Positions 41,761 to 52,589 of a stretch of DNA of 64,000 nucleotides are shown here, one piece after another. A program made the translations under genes and the position numbers. This DNA comes from Gambelia wislizenii (lineage: Eukaryota; Chordata; Lepidosauria; Squamata; Crotaphytidae). Numbering within the stretch: the stretch's first letter is position 1; each line of letters starts with the position of its first letter. Below the pieces are notes generated by a model. The model searched no databases and was not told where the DNA came from. It worked only from the letters and a program-made list of their open reading frames with translations. The DNA lies in NCBI GenBank assembly GCA_030847615.1, contig JAUMIR010000012.1:1729501-1793500 (forward strand). Reading direction: 5' to 3'.

Positions 41761-42169
41761 ATCAATCAATCAATCAATTTATCTAATATGTTGACACACC
41801 ATTGAACATTTCACTTGATGGGGCTATGTATGCTTTCATAAAGTGGTTTTAGAGTTCAGTTCCTGGCTCAGAAATGTCTACAGCTTTGATTTTATGTACA
41901 GGCTATAAGCTGTAATTGGAACCACCAATAGGATCTCTGCCCCTATTGAGAAGAACTTCCCAGTGTCTTATCATAAGTCATCTGAGGTTACAGTGTTGTT
42001 CTAGGTTTCTCAATTTTTTAATAATAATTCAAAACTTGTTCCATAAGAAAGCCTTTGTGCATGTCCGCACAGTAGAGAGGCCAACAATTCCACAAGTTTT
42101 TCCCCTCCTCAAACTCTCTGCTCATTCACTTTCTCGCCTCTCTCATCTTTGGCGCTTGTGAGAATTTGA

Positions 42170-42590
42170 GACGAATATGCCATTCTGAACCTTCATTGCC
42201 TAATCAATCTTGAAGTTAATTTAGCCCTCGCACCATAAGTCTATAACCTTCTTAGAAGTGTGTTGAGTAATGAAAGGATGGGATTTCTGTTTGCGTGTCG
42301 TGAAGGCTCGGTGCCAGATGTTAGCAGTAACAAGGAGAGGCAGCCTACAGTGATATCTGCGCTGTAAAGAATATTATCAAAGGGGATAGCTGTCAAATCT
42401 AATGAAGTCAGGTTATGCAGATTTTTAAAATACAGGTAAGTAGAACAGAGGGTTTTGTGTGTGTCGGAGTCATTGCTCAGAATTAATTAGCAGGCATTTG
42501 TTCGACGTGGCTAGATGCATACGCGCCACACACAAAGTCATCATTAATTCAGGCACTGTCAGATTATGGGAGCCACAGCCAAGATTTTTC
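42170..42590. promoter_or_regulatory. Candidate conserved non-coding element
   Basis: The strongest single-copy texture in the window: ATTGCCTAATCAATCTTG, AATTTAGCCCTCGCACC, TGATATCTGCGCTGTAAAG, GATAGCTGTCAAATCTAATG, CAGAATTAATTAGCAGGC, TCATTAATTCAGGCACTGTC. Homeodomain-, TALE- (CTGTCA) and GATA-type words are dense, with scattered CpGs and no repeat similarity. Inference only. Confidence 0.4.
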
Positions 42591-42711
42591 ACAAACAAGG
42601 GCATGTTAAAATTAAATAAATTAATATTGAACAAATCAATGGCTAATCACCATGAAGGCAACATGATGCCTCCAAGACCAGAAGCAGTTGGCTTGAATCC
42701 TTTTCTTAGTC

Positions 42712-42792
42712 CCAACTAGGGTAGACTCATTAAATCAGTGGGATTTACTTAAAGGTTGACTCACCATTCAACAGCTGATGGAATGTTGTAAA
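42712..42792. repeat. CATTAAATCAGTGGG-type repeat
   Basis: CAACTAGGGTAGACTCATTA, AATCAGTGGGATTTACTT, GTTGACTCACCATTCAACAG; third of the local trio. Confidence 0.5.
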
Positions 42793-42794
42793 TA

Positions 42795-43246
42795 ATATCC
42801 AGAGTAGACACCAAGCTAAACATGAGTCAACAGTGTGATGCAGAGGCCAAATAAGCCAATGCCATTCTGGGCTGCATCAACAGGAGCATAGTGTCCGGGG
42901 GAACAGGAGTGCCACTCTATTCTGCTTTGGTTGGACCTTACTTGGAAACCGGTGTCCAGTTCAGAGCACCGGAGTTCAAAAAGAATATTCACCTGAAAAG
43001 TGTCCAGGGAAGGGCAACCAAGATGACCAAAGATTTGGAAACCACCAAGCTGTACGAGGAAGAGGTGGGTATGTTTACCTTGAAGAAGCAAAGAGTGAGA
43101 GGTGATATGAGATAACCACCTTTAAGTATCTGAAGGGATGTCATGCTTAGGATGGAGCAAGCTTGTTTTCTGTGGCTCCAGAGACCAGGACACAGGAGCA
43201 ATGGGTTGAAACTACAGAAAAAAAGATTCCACCTAAACATTTGGAA
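42795..43246 (+). mobile_element. CR1 ORF2 3' part, extends furthest 5'
   Basis: Covers the end of the reverse transcriptase region (pieces of TLFCFGWTLL and ATLYSALVGPYLETGVQF frames; HLKSVQGRATKMTKDLE; GMFTLKKQRVRGD) and runs to AGATTCCACCTAAACATTTGG, stopping short of the CR1 terminus. Frames are broken repeatedly. Confidence 0.85.
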
Positions 43247-43249
43247 CAC

Positions 43250-43650
43250 AAGTAACACAATATTCTGCATTGTGTTTCATGTGTAGGTACATTTAAGAAG
43301 ACTCTATTGAGAGAACTCCAGTCTAAAGTGAAATAAAGCATCTGTATTGAAAATAACATAAAGTGAACTCACACACATGCAACACAGGCGCCTAAGAACC
43401 ATACAAGGCTATCAGAAAAAAAGCGGGGAAAGTTGGATAGAGAGAAATCAGGGAAATGGACGATATTGCCAATCTTGACCAGAAGAGAAGAGAGTTCTGT
43501 AGAGCGAAGGGGCTCCGACAGAATCTGAAGGTGGCGTAGATAATCCAGCAGAGTCATGTCCATCTGTGGTACACATTGCTAGTGTCCAGTCTGGGATATT
43601 TATAACTCATTTCATGCCTTGCCCTGACTATAACAAAGGCTAAATGTTGT
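43250..43650 (-). mobile_element. LTR-like repeat, related subfamily
   Basis: The complement has a TATAAATA word (complement of 43597-43604), TTTCTCTCTATCCAACTTTC and TTTCTGATAGCCTTGTATGG, which parallels TTTCTTCGTTAGCCTTGTGT in the LTR-like repeats at 5.6, 28.6 and 51.9 kb. Ends unclear. Confidence 0.3.
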
Positions 43651-43967
43651 AGGTATGTACTGACTAGAACAAAGGTATGTACAAAGGTATGTACTGACTA
43701 CAACAAAGGCTAAATGACTCTTCCACAGAAGGTGCAAAGGAGAACGAAATTCCACTGATTGTCTTAGACAACTGGGAGAGAGGAATTAATGGGTTTATGA
43801 CAACCTCGCAACACAGAAAAGGAGGTAGAGGAGGCTGAAGTTAGATTTCCTTGGAATTGGGGTTGGAGAGGTCACTAGATTGTTTGGCTGGATGACTCAT
43901 TGTTTAGGTGCCCAAGAAGGGATTAACACATACCTCCTTAACGGTTTTGTTTACCATGGTTTATCAC

Positions 43968-44192
43968 CTGGAGCTTTGGTGGTGCAGTGGTTAAATGCCA
44001 GTGCTTCAAGCCACAAGGTTATATGTTTGATCCCAGAGGGCTCCAAGGTTGACTCATCCTTCCATCCTTCCATAGGTCAGTAAAACGAGTACCCAGCTTG
44101 TGGGGGGCAATTAGCTAAAAACATTGTAAATGCTTAGGGAGTGCTTTGGCACTGGTGAGTGGTATATAAATATCAATGCTATTGCTATTTCT
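43968..44192 (+). mobile_element. Sauria-type SINE, full length
   Basis: AGCTTTGGTGGTGCAGTGGT, GTTTGATCCCAGAGGG, GGTTGACTCATCCTTCC, GTAAAACGAGTACCCAGC, GGGGGGCAATTAG, GGTATATAAATATCAATGC, GCTATTGCTATT. Confidence 0.85.
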
Positions 44193-44743
44193 ATAAACCT
44201 AGGTTGGGCTGGCCTGCTAAAACTGTATCTAAGACACCTTCCCAGGTTCTTGTGACCTCCACCTGATCTCCTTTTGGATCACCCTGGTCAACTTGACCCC
44301 TTTGAAGTATCCAACATGTCCGATTTTGAGATATTATGGGGGGGGGTAATAAGGAACGGAACAGTCAGGCCAAGGGATGCTATTTAGTTAGATATAGTTA
44401 ACTAAGTAGCTGTTCTAGGGTCCTGGCTGAGATTTCCAAAATCAAATCCTACCAAAATGAAAAAGCCCACTTTCTCCCATCTGTGCCTCACCATAAGCTT
44501 GGACATAATTGACTTTCCTTCCTTGAGGTAGGAAACATTAGCGATCTTTCATCCAGGTCCTGAGCACATACATCATATCCACGTCCATGGATGCAGATGT
44601 CAAAAGCTCAGGTCCGTCAGCAATTAATAGTGTCGATATCAAAGGAAAGCAGGCGTTTCTTTGGCTGCCATCCAGTTGCTGAGCTCAATGGGTGTTCGCC
44701 ACAGGAATAACTCAGAAGTGTAGACAAGAACCAAGGGAAGCCA
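44193..44743. other. Unassigned sequence
   Basis: No gene or element recognised. A G-run lies near 44338-44346. Confidence 0.3.
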
Positions 44744-44890
44744 TTCATAGAATCATAGAATCATAGAATTGCAGAGTTGGAAGAGACCACGAGGGTCATC
44801 CAGTCCAACCCCCTGCCATGCAGGAAATCACAATCAAAGCATCCCCGACAGATGGCCATCCAGTCTCTGTTTAAAGACCTCCAAGGTCTT
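44744..44890 (-). mobile_element. CR1 3' end
   Basis: Three tail words (ATAGAATC) then GCAGAGTTGGAAGAGACC, GTCATCCAGTCCAACCC, CGACAGATGGCCATCCAG, GTTTAAAGACCTCCAAGG. Confidence 0.85.
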
Positions 44891-45141
44891 GTTGAGGCTG
44901 GGATGAAAAATCGGCCTGCACCTGCTTATCTGTTTCCACCCGTCAAACACTGGTGCTCATGAGATAGTAACTGAAATGGCTGTCATGGCTCAGAATGCAC
45001 AGAAAGCACAGAAAGCTCTTCTGGGCATTTTAATACATTTTTTTTAAAAGCAATTCACTACGGTAATTACAAATGCATAATCTAGATTTATGCACTTGTG
45101 ACTGGTTCATATTCATAATTCCTACATATACCCTTAAGGCA

Positions 45142-45200
45142 GTGGTTCTTAACCTGTGGTCTGTGAACCCGCAGGAGTCCATGATGTCCTCACAGGAGGT
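45142..45200. mobile_element. hAT-like left terminus
   Basis: CAGTGGTTCTTAACCTGTGG starts a hAT-type end. I could not find a matching right end downstream. Confidence 0.4.
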
Positions 45201-45401
45201 CCACAAAGGCCTTGAAGGCAGTTTGGTACACCTCCTCCTTGCAGTGGAGAAGCCACATGACAGGAGCCAAGGCAAAGGCTGGCTGGCTTGGCTTGCACGT
45301 TGCCATTCAATCCACTCCAGCCACAAACTGCAGGAAGAAGCAGGAGAAAAGTCTTCCCTCCCCCTCCAGTGCCTCAGAGGGAAGGTTTAATGGATGCATA
45401 A

Positions 45402-45434
45402 TTGTATTATTATTATTATTATTATTATTATTAG
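45402..45434. repeat. (ATT)n microsatellite
   Basis: Perfect ATT triplets. Confidence 0.95.
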
Positions 45435-45639
45435 CTGTGCCCAGCATACCATATGCTATTGTAGTAGATTTGAAAGGTTCAGCTACATGCTATTATTTTA
45501 GGAAAAAATATTGCATTGTTTTATATGTGGAGGGATGGGATTGGTTTGGTATGTTTCCTAAGTGACCAATCAGCACATTGGGAAAGGAAACATACCCAAG
45601 CCATGTAGAGAGAGGGGGGGATGATGATGATGATGATTG

Positions 45640-45835
45640 TTTTAAATCTTGAGTTAAGTCTTGGGGGTCTTATGGTGACCCTATCCTAAGGTTTGCTTGT
45701 CAAGATTTATTTGGAGGAAGTTGACCACTGCCTTCCTCCGAAGCTGAGAGAGTGTGACTGGCCTAAGGTCACCTAGTGAGTTTCCATGGCTGAGTTGGGT
45801 ATTCATACCCTGGTCTCCCAGAGTCCTGGCTCATC
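45640..45835 (-). mobile_element. MIR-like CORE-SINE
   Basis: GTCTTATGGTGACCCTATCC, AAGCTGAGAGAGTGTGACTG, CCTAAGGTCACCTAGTGAG, CATGGCTGAGTTGGGTATTC. A short (GAT)n lies just left (45620-45637). Confidence 0.75.
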
Positions 45836-45837
45836 CC

Positions 45838-46025
45838 CGGGCTGTTTCTTCAAGGGTTTTCCTGACAAGATTTTTTCAGAGGAGCTTCTCCATGGCCTTC
45901 TTCTGAGGCTGAGAGAGTGTGACTTGCCCAAACTCACCATATAGGTTTCCAGGGCAGAGCAGGAATTTGAACCCTAGTCTCCCAGAGAACTAGTCCAACA
46001 CCCAAACACCATAATGTCGCTCTCT
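45838..46025 (-). mobile_element. MIR-like CORE-SINE, tandem neighbour
   Basis: GGGTTTTCCTGACAAGATTT, CTGAGGCTGAGAGAGTGTGA, CAGGAATTTGAACCCTAGTC, ACTAGTCCAACACCC. Same orientation as the copy directly left. Confidence 0.75.
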
Positions 46026-46329
46026 AACCTGATTAGGACTAACCTAAAGGAGGTCTAGCTCTGAACAGAATATATTGGAAAACAATGATGGGCAAAAGCC
46101 ACCGGAAAGTTGTGAGTGGGTGATGAATGGAAGAACAATTCTAGCTAACCCACACAAGCCCAATTGTAGCAAGGAAAGTCCCCAATACAATAAAAAGAGC
46201 TACTAACTTAGTAACCAGATGTCCTGGGAACCCCACTTCCAGGACATAAATTATCCTCAATTTCATACCATCAAAAGTAGAATTTATTGTACCAGAAGTT
46301 TCCTGGTTCATGGCTGAGTGACTCTGAAA

Positions 46330-46860
46330 TTTTCACAGTTTCATGACATTTTATGAATCTCACTATTAATCACAGGGGGGGAAATATTGCAGAAGATAAC
46401 AGTTTCAATGGGATAGTGTGTGAGACCGAGACAGGGAGAAGGAAACATACATTTCCATTATTCTTAGCTTCTAATGAGCAGGGTCATTTGGGCGTAATAG
46501 TTTTAGCTGCATCCTTTCTGGTTTTCTTCATTTATAATAATTTGATCTTACTGTCAATTTTATACTTTTCTCCTTTAGATGCTAATAAAAAATAATAACA
46601 AGGCCATGAATGTTTATGATCTCTCCCCACACCAACCACTGTCCTTTTTAGATCACAGCTATCCAAGTACTGGCTATAATTTCAATATTTCAGAAGACAG
46701 ATGAGGCTAACTTTCCAGACCCATAGAAGATGGAAAAAGCTCATTTTCCTTCTTCAATATATGAGCCTCATTACATAATTTTGAATTAAATATGAAATGT
46801 GTTTAAAGAACCTCCTTCCTTAATTCTATTTTCATCTGGCAAATTATATTTGCAATGAAT
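46330..46860. promoter_or_regulatory. Candidate conserved non-coding element
   Basis: AT-rich, repeat-free sequence with TCTCACTATTAATCACAGG, TCATTTGGGCGTAATAG and TACATAATTTTGAATTAAAT. Weak case, because AT-richness alone can give this look. Confidence 0.2.
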
Positions 46861-46867
46861 GGAAACT

Positions 46868-46868
46868 G

Positions 46869-46899
<31 letters not shown>

Positions 46900-46905
46900 A
46901 CAAAC
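46868..46905. repeat. (CA)n microsatellite
   Basis: CA repeat with minor interruptions. Confidence 0.9.
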
Positions 46906-47127
46906 ACAATCCCTAGCATTTTTACTCTTCAGTAAGTCTCACTCAGTGCAGCTTTATTTTTTCCTACTCTCTGGACTGTAGTGTGGCATTTGTAGAGTCT
47001 TTAACTCCAATCATTATAAATTCAGATATATTTAAAAATTTAAATGTTATGGCCTGAATGCTACTGAATATATGGGAGTTACCTATTGGTTGGTTCATTG
47101 TCCAACAATTCGTTCAATGAGTTTAAT

Positions 47128-47280
47128 ATACAGTAGTTAGTTAGTTAGTTAAACAGAGGCTGGATGGCCATCTGTCAGGGATGCTTTGATCATGATTTCC
47201 TGCGTGGCATGGGGTTGGACTGGATGGCCCTTGGGGTCTCTTCCAACTCTACAATACTATACATCTATGATTCTATGATT
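47128..47280 (+). mobile_element. CR1 3' end
   Basis: A (TTAG)n run joins AAACAGAGGCTGGATGGCC, TGCTTTGATCATGATTTCC, GGGGTTGGACTGGATGG, TCTATGATTCTATGATT. Confidence 0.85.
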
Positions 47281-47334
47281 TAACAGGTTGAAATATTCCT
47301 CTAAAGGACATTCTGTATTTGTAAGAAGTTGGAA

Positions 47335-47475
47335 CCAAGAAACCTTGAAAGGAGCTATCCTGGGTGCTGAATGCCATCTGCAAAATCGGTCCAATACTTT
47401 GGACAGAGCCTTTACAGTTCTAAAATATGTAGTATATTAATCAGAATGGTCACTTCCACTGGCCCCCAGAATCCT
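47335..47475 (+). repeat. Unclassified dispersed repeat, copy 4 (partial)
   Basis: AGCTATCCTGGGTGCTGAAT, TTTGGACAGAGCCTTTAC, GGTCACTTCCACTGGCCCCC resemble the 16060 order loosely. Confidence 0.3.
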
Positions 47476-50036
47476 GTGCAAGTCACTTTTCCTTGCTTTG
47501 GTTGTTATCCCTTGTTATGATATTTTAAAGAAAAAAACATCTCTTCCCTCCCTGCAACTGGTTCACCCTCTTTTCTTATTTAAAGACTATTGGCTTCATC
47601 TTCCCAGAGCAACATTTTAGAAGGATATTTCAACTCCTTAAGTCCATTTTATTGCTTCATTGTTAGGAAGAAATTGGTCTTCTCTAGGCCCAGGTGATGG
47701 ATGCATCCATGGGGAGGTTGTAGACTTCTCTTCTGACCTAGATCCACAGCTTGGGAAAGTCAAATTTTGACTGCAGGATTCCCCCAGCTATCCAATGGCT
47801 ACAGGGATCCCATTGGCGGTAGTCCAAACAAGGGTAATATTTCCAAGATATGTTTAACAGCTAATGGCTGAAAGCTCCATAATGGTTTTCAAAAGGAAGA
47901 GACCCAAGTGGCACATTGGAAGGAAGACCAAACAACTTACATCCATTCTATTGTGTCCTCATGGACAAGATAATAAAAGTCCAGGTACCTCTGCCAGCAT
48001 CTTCACTTTTCCCCATTGGCTGACAGGCAGCATTGTAACTGGTAACTAAATATTCCGCTCCGTAGCTTTATCACCTCTTCTTGCTCTATCGGCAAGTTAA
48101 TTATTTGACTCATCCAACCCTATTAAAGAGCAGGCACTGATTAATTTGCAAAAAAGCTTCCCTCCCTTCCCCTCTGCAGTTCTTGATGACAGGATGTGAA
48201 ATAATACAAAGGGCTCCTTGAAATCATGCTCCAATAACAGATTTGGAGAGTAGAGCAGCACTGTGCAATCATGCTCAAGAAGAAGCAGGCATATATCAGC
48301 CACTTTTTTAGGGGTGCAGTGACCAGAGGGAGCTACTATGTTAAACAACACCTCACTTGCTGAGCCTGCAATCTCATATATGTGACCAAATGCAGACATA
48401 ATCTGCAATATGTGGGCAGACAACCACAAACTTACGGTAGATGCTTCGAGGAGCCATAAGCCTGCGACCCTGACCAGGAACCTAAGAGCAACCAGTGGCC
48501 AGGCGTTTCAGCTCAGAACATCACAGCATCTCTGATTTGTCCCCATTTGGCATTGAGGTGCCATCTCCTTCAGGCATTTTGGACCAAAGAGAGGATTTCT
48601 GGATTTATAGACTGAAGAGCCTAATGCCACATGGCCACAATTTTAGACTATAATACCATCATCCACTGAAGAATGTGTTCTCAGTGCCCACCTTGGATGC
48701 AGCTCGGTTTCATTTTTTGCAACCGAACAAGGCAGAAGCTGAACCATTTTGCTTATGTTATGCCTATATTTTTAGTTCTGTTTGATTTATGTCCCTGTCT
48801 CTGTCTCATTCTCTGTCTATCTGTCTCTTTTCTCTACCTCTGTCTCTCTCTACCTCTTTCTATCTCTATCTCCTTCTCTATCTCTGATAGATAAATAAAT
48901 AGATACCATGTTAAGGATCATACTTTAGGGGTGGGGGGATTTGTTCTTTGAAGTCCATTGCAAATACTTCTTTTAAAGGTGTGGTGGAGAGGGGAATGGG
49001 ACACTCCCAGTTGGCCACATCAAGCTATTACTAAAGTTACATAGGAGATCTGTCATGGGCACCATCTTGGCTAGAGGGCATGCACAGTTTACAGGGGCTG
49101 TAAAACTATTAAGACAGTTTGCAACTGCTGCAAATTGCTATTACTATGACCCCTGTATTTCAGATGAATTTGATTAGAGGACTGAAAAGAAATGTTCATC
49201 CATCCATCCATCCATCCATCCAGGATATCTCTAGGAAGAAAGCAAGTCAGCAAAAAAGCAATCTAAGCTTCTAGACTACTGGAAAACAAGATGGTACTGC
49301 ATTCTTGGTTGAGGAGGAATCAGCCATTCCTCATTGGGGAGGCAATGCCCTCACTTGTAGCTACACTCCTCTGTGTGACCCTCTCTTCCTAGGCAGCCAT
49401 GACTGTGCACCAAGGAATACTGGAGATCTGGCTCTAGCAGCCTTCAGATTCCCTACAATCCCTCAGAGAAATGCAAGATCCCAGTGGCATTGTGGGGTGT
49501 GATACAGCTTTTCCTTCGTGTGCACTCGTGCACCTGCCTCTGAGGACTTGATGCCTTATGAGATGTAATCTTGGGGTTCCTCTGCCTAGGAATTCCCTTT
49601 AAATTGCACCTCCTTTGATCTTGCTGCCACCACCCTTTGATTCTACACCCCGTTATAACACAATCCAAAAGGAGACTTCTCTACTCCCTGAAACTTTGCA
49701 GAGATTTACCTCCCCCTCCCTTCTATCCCAAAGAGGAGAGAAAATGATCAAGCAAAACAAGGCACGTGTGCACATCAGCTGAAGAAAGATGAGAAAAAGC
49801 TTATTTATTCCAAGCAGAGTTCATAACATGCAAATAATTTTCATGGAGGGCTCCTCCCTCCCAGGTACATTCGTGGAAGTTACAGACATAGTAAACATTC
49901 AGTACAGCATTCAGCCAAGTAGGAAAATAACCACAATTCCCTAACACAATCTAACTAATGCAGCTCCTGATCTACTCACTCACTGACATGAAGTTCAGTC
50001 TGTTGAGTTGAGGGTTGGCTGTGAGTCACATGTCTA
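47476..50036. other. Unassigned sequence
   Basis: A 2.5-kb stretch without recognised genes. Holds a CT-rich run at 48778-48905 and (CATC)n at 49197-49222. Several short frames show no protein character. Confidence 0.4.
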
Positions 50037-50345
50037 GATTTTCCTTGGGCTTTTCCGGGCTGTGAGGCCGTGTTCTGGATGAGTTTATTCCTGACGTTTT
50101 GCCTGCATCTGTGGCTGGCATCCTCAGAGAATGGTTGGGTAGGAGTGTGTGTGTGTGTGGGTTATATACTGTGAGTCCCTGTTGAATTTGTGTATTTGAA
50201 TGGCTAGTTTCTGGGTGGAGATATGCAAAGAGGATTAGTGTCTGTTTGGCTAATGGTTGGTTAATGGGCCATTATCTTCTGGAAATCCCCTGTCCCTGAG
50301 TGGAATTCATTTGCAAGTATTGAGTTGTTGCAAGTGTTCACAGCC
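50037..50345 (-). mobile_element. Penelope-like terminal repeat, copy 2
   Basis: About 80 percent similar by eye to 35818-36130 over the whole length. The complement of 50121-50127 gives CTGAGGA and the following stem GCC...GGC, but the GAAA word has become AAAA. Contains a (GT)n insertion near 50146-50159. Confidence 0.6.
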
Positions 50346-50999
50346 ACATGTCTGTTTCCAGACCAGTCTCAAATAACCTTCCCCTAGCCAACATGAGGTC
50401 CTTGCCCCAGGATGTTCCTATATTGTCTCCCTGAGATGAGATGTCCCCCATCCCAGGGTCTCTTTGTTCAACTCTCTGCCCGAGATGAGGTCCCCCCATC
50501 TCAGGACTCCTTGCTTCTTCCCATCTCGTGGCTCCCAAGGCAGGATTTATTCCCTCACCTTCGAAGCATCTTGAAGCTTGTCCACCCTGGAATTCCTGAT
50601 TGGTCAGTGTCCCTTGTGACCTATGACTTCTTGTGATGACACTGACCCTTTCTCAAGACCCTAGTCAACCCTTTGTTATCTGATTGCTGAGCTGGAAGAT
50701 AATGGGAAATGGAGCCTTCCCATTATCACATGGGGAATGGCAAGGCGATGTGCCTCCCGGAGCACTCAAGAGCCAAACGGAGGGAAGAAATTCAAAGGTG
50801 GATGCGTTTGTGAGCACATTTTGCTTTATAATCCTACTATATTCTCCCACAAAAACAAGTGCATAAATTATATATGGATTCTGAAGGGAATAAAAATACA
50901 CTAGAGTAACAGCATGCATGTACAGCACCTTCACTGTAAATAATGTTTCTCAATGAAAATGAAGCACCGAAGCATAAATGCGGTTGACTTATAGGCTGG
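50346..50999. other. Unassigned sequence with small internal repeats
   Basis: GAGATGAGATGTCCCCCATC and GAGATGAGGTCCCCCCATCT occur about 50 bp apart, as do CAACTCTCTGCC-like words. May be the remainder of an unidentified element. Confidence 0.3.
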
Positions 51000-51300
51000 T
51001 TTTATTTTACCACCACTGCAAAGCTGTAAAATCTGTTTCACTCACAAAGGTCTGTTTATGGATTTGGTATTACTAGCAGAGACTAAGAGGTCCGTTAAAA
51101 GTCCATCCAAAGAGGCTTTGTTGTGCTGGTAGGAAAATGTTGGCTGGAATTTACTATGAGACTTACATCTACGTAAGTGGACTTGCGCCAGTGGGAAATC
51201 GAATCAAGCAGTTTTGCAACATATTCAGTGTAACCTGTCCTGACAGCCCCCACCTTTTTCATAACTCATTAATTGGCTACATTTCTTATATTTGGTTTAT
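51000..51300. promoter_or_regulatory. Candidate conserved non-coding element
   Basis: ACTTACATCTACGTAAGTGG, CTTGCGCCAGTGGGAAATCG, AACTCATTAATTGGC; repeat-free and complex. Inference only. Confidence 0.2.
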
Positions 51301-51304
51301 AATT

Positions 51305-51570
51305 AGCACTCCACATTGCGGACAGTAGATCGTGGACTCCCAAATACAAGGAACCAAGGTTTCCTTGGAAAACCTAAGGCAGTAAGTAGCCTGCTAAAAT
51401 TCCTAAAGGACACACCTAGGTGATAATTACGTGAAGTTCCCTGGAACTGATGATAAATTATGGAGATAATGGTCGAATTCTTGGGCAGCTCTGGAAGTGA
51501 GTCATTCACTAATCCCATCAAGGCGGCTGAGTGCTGTTTGCTGGCAAAACTGGCTTTTCCTCTCCTCTTG
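51305..51570 (+). mobile_element. LTR-like repeat, partial copy A
   Basis: GCACTCCACATTGCGGACAG, CGTGGACTCCCAAATAC, AAAACCTAAGGCAGTAAGTA, AAATTCCTAAAGGACACACC, AATCCCATCAAGGCGGCTGA. Nearly the same series starts at 51887. Confidence 0.55.
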
Positions 51571-51621
51571 CAATGAGAAGAAAATTGCTGAAATTATTCA
51601 TTGTTTAATTCAAAAATAAAA

Positions 51622-51893
51622 CTAGGTTATTGTTATTGTTGCATGCCTTCAAGTCACTTCCAACTTGTGGCAACCCTAAGGCAAACCTACCACAGGGTTT
51701 TCTTGTTCAGAGGGAAGCTTTGTGTCCATTGCTTTCTTCTGAGGGTGTATTACTTGTCCAAGGTGAATCTCCATGGCTCAGTAGGGATTCAAACCCTGGT
51801 CTCCTGGAGTCCTAAGATGCATCTATACTGTAAAAATAATGCAGTTTGACACCACTTTAAATTTCAAATATTGGCATATTATTGGCACTCCAC
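51622..51893 (-). mobile_element. Chimeric SINE: MITE-derived head on CORE-SINE body, copy 2
   Basis: In complement: GGAGTGCCAATAATATGCCA, AAAGTGGTGTCAAACTGCAT, then GACTCCAGGAGACCAGGG, TTTGAATCC, GGACACAAAGCTTCCC, CTCTGAACAAGAAAACCC, ending in an ACAATAACAATA run. Join, head and body changes match 36164-36437. Confidence 0.8.
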
Positions 51894-52490
51894 ATGGTTG
51901 GCCGTAGACCAGGGACTCCCAAACATGAGGAATCAAGGTTTTCTCAGAGAACCTAAGGAAGTAGCTTGATAAAATTCCTAAAAGACATGCCCAGGTAAGG
52001 ATTACACAACCCTCCCCTTGAACTGGTGAGTTCGGGAGGAAATGGGCTAATTCTCCTGGATGTATATAGAAATTAGTCTTTCTATAATCCCATCAAGGTA
52101 GCTGGGCACTTTTTGCAGGCAAAAAATGTTTTTTTTTCCTTGCACTTTTCCCTAAGACAATAGAGGCTTCCCTGAGACCCATCAGTTTTCATGTTCCAAC
52201 CATTACCACATCTGGAGAATCCATTGTCTAATTTTGGGAAACTCCAGCAGACATTGTATTCCGCTCAAAACTCACCCCTTCAGGGGGGAAATTGGGCATT
52301 AATATGACCCCAAAACACAGCCAAAGTGTGCACAGATCCCCTTATTCCCATCATTCCATCAGTCTCTGTCACCAGGGTTGCAGCTTCTACATGAATCTCT
52401 GCTCTTTGGATAGGTACAGTGTATCCCATCATCCTGAACTCTATTCCTTTATCCCAATACATCCTACTTTCTTCGTTAGCCTTGTGTGAT
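51887..52490 (+). mobile_element. LTR-like repeat, copy B
   Basis: GCACTCCACATGGTTGGCC, AGGGACTCCCAAACATG, ACATTGTATTCCGCTC, ACACAGCCAAAGTGTGCAC, GGATAGGTACAGTG, CTTTCTTCGTTAGCCTTGTG. It is cut at the right by the inverted repeat and LINE at 52488. Bases 51887-51893 are shared with the chimeric SINE. Confidence 0.55.
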
Positions 52491-52589
52491 TGTTTGATGC
52501 CTGAGTGTATATGTGTGTGTATTCCCTGAGTTATATATATATATCTATCAGGGAATACACACACACATACACTCAGGCATCAAACAATC
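52488..52589. repeat. 42-bp inverted repeat at a LINE 5' junction
   Basis: The left arm 52488-52529 starts GATTGTTTGATGCCTGAGTG and ends TATTCCCTGA. The right arm 52548-52589 is its reverse complement with one mismatch. The 18-base spacer is AT-rich (GTTATATATATATATCTA). The right arm ends exactly where LINE sequence begins. Confidence 0.95.
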
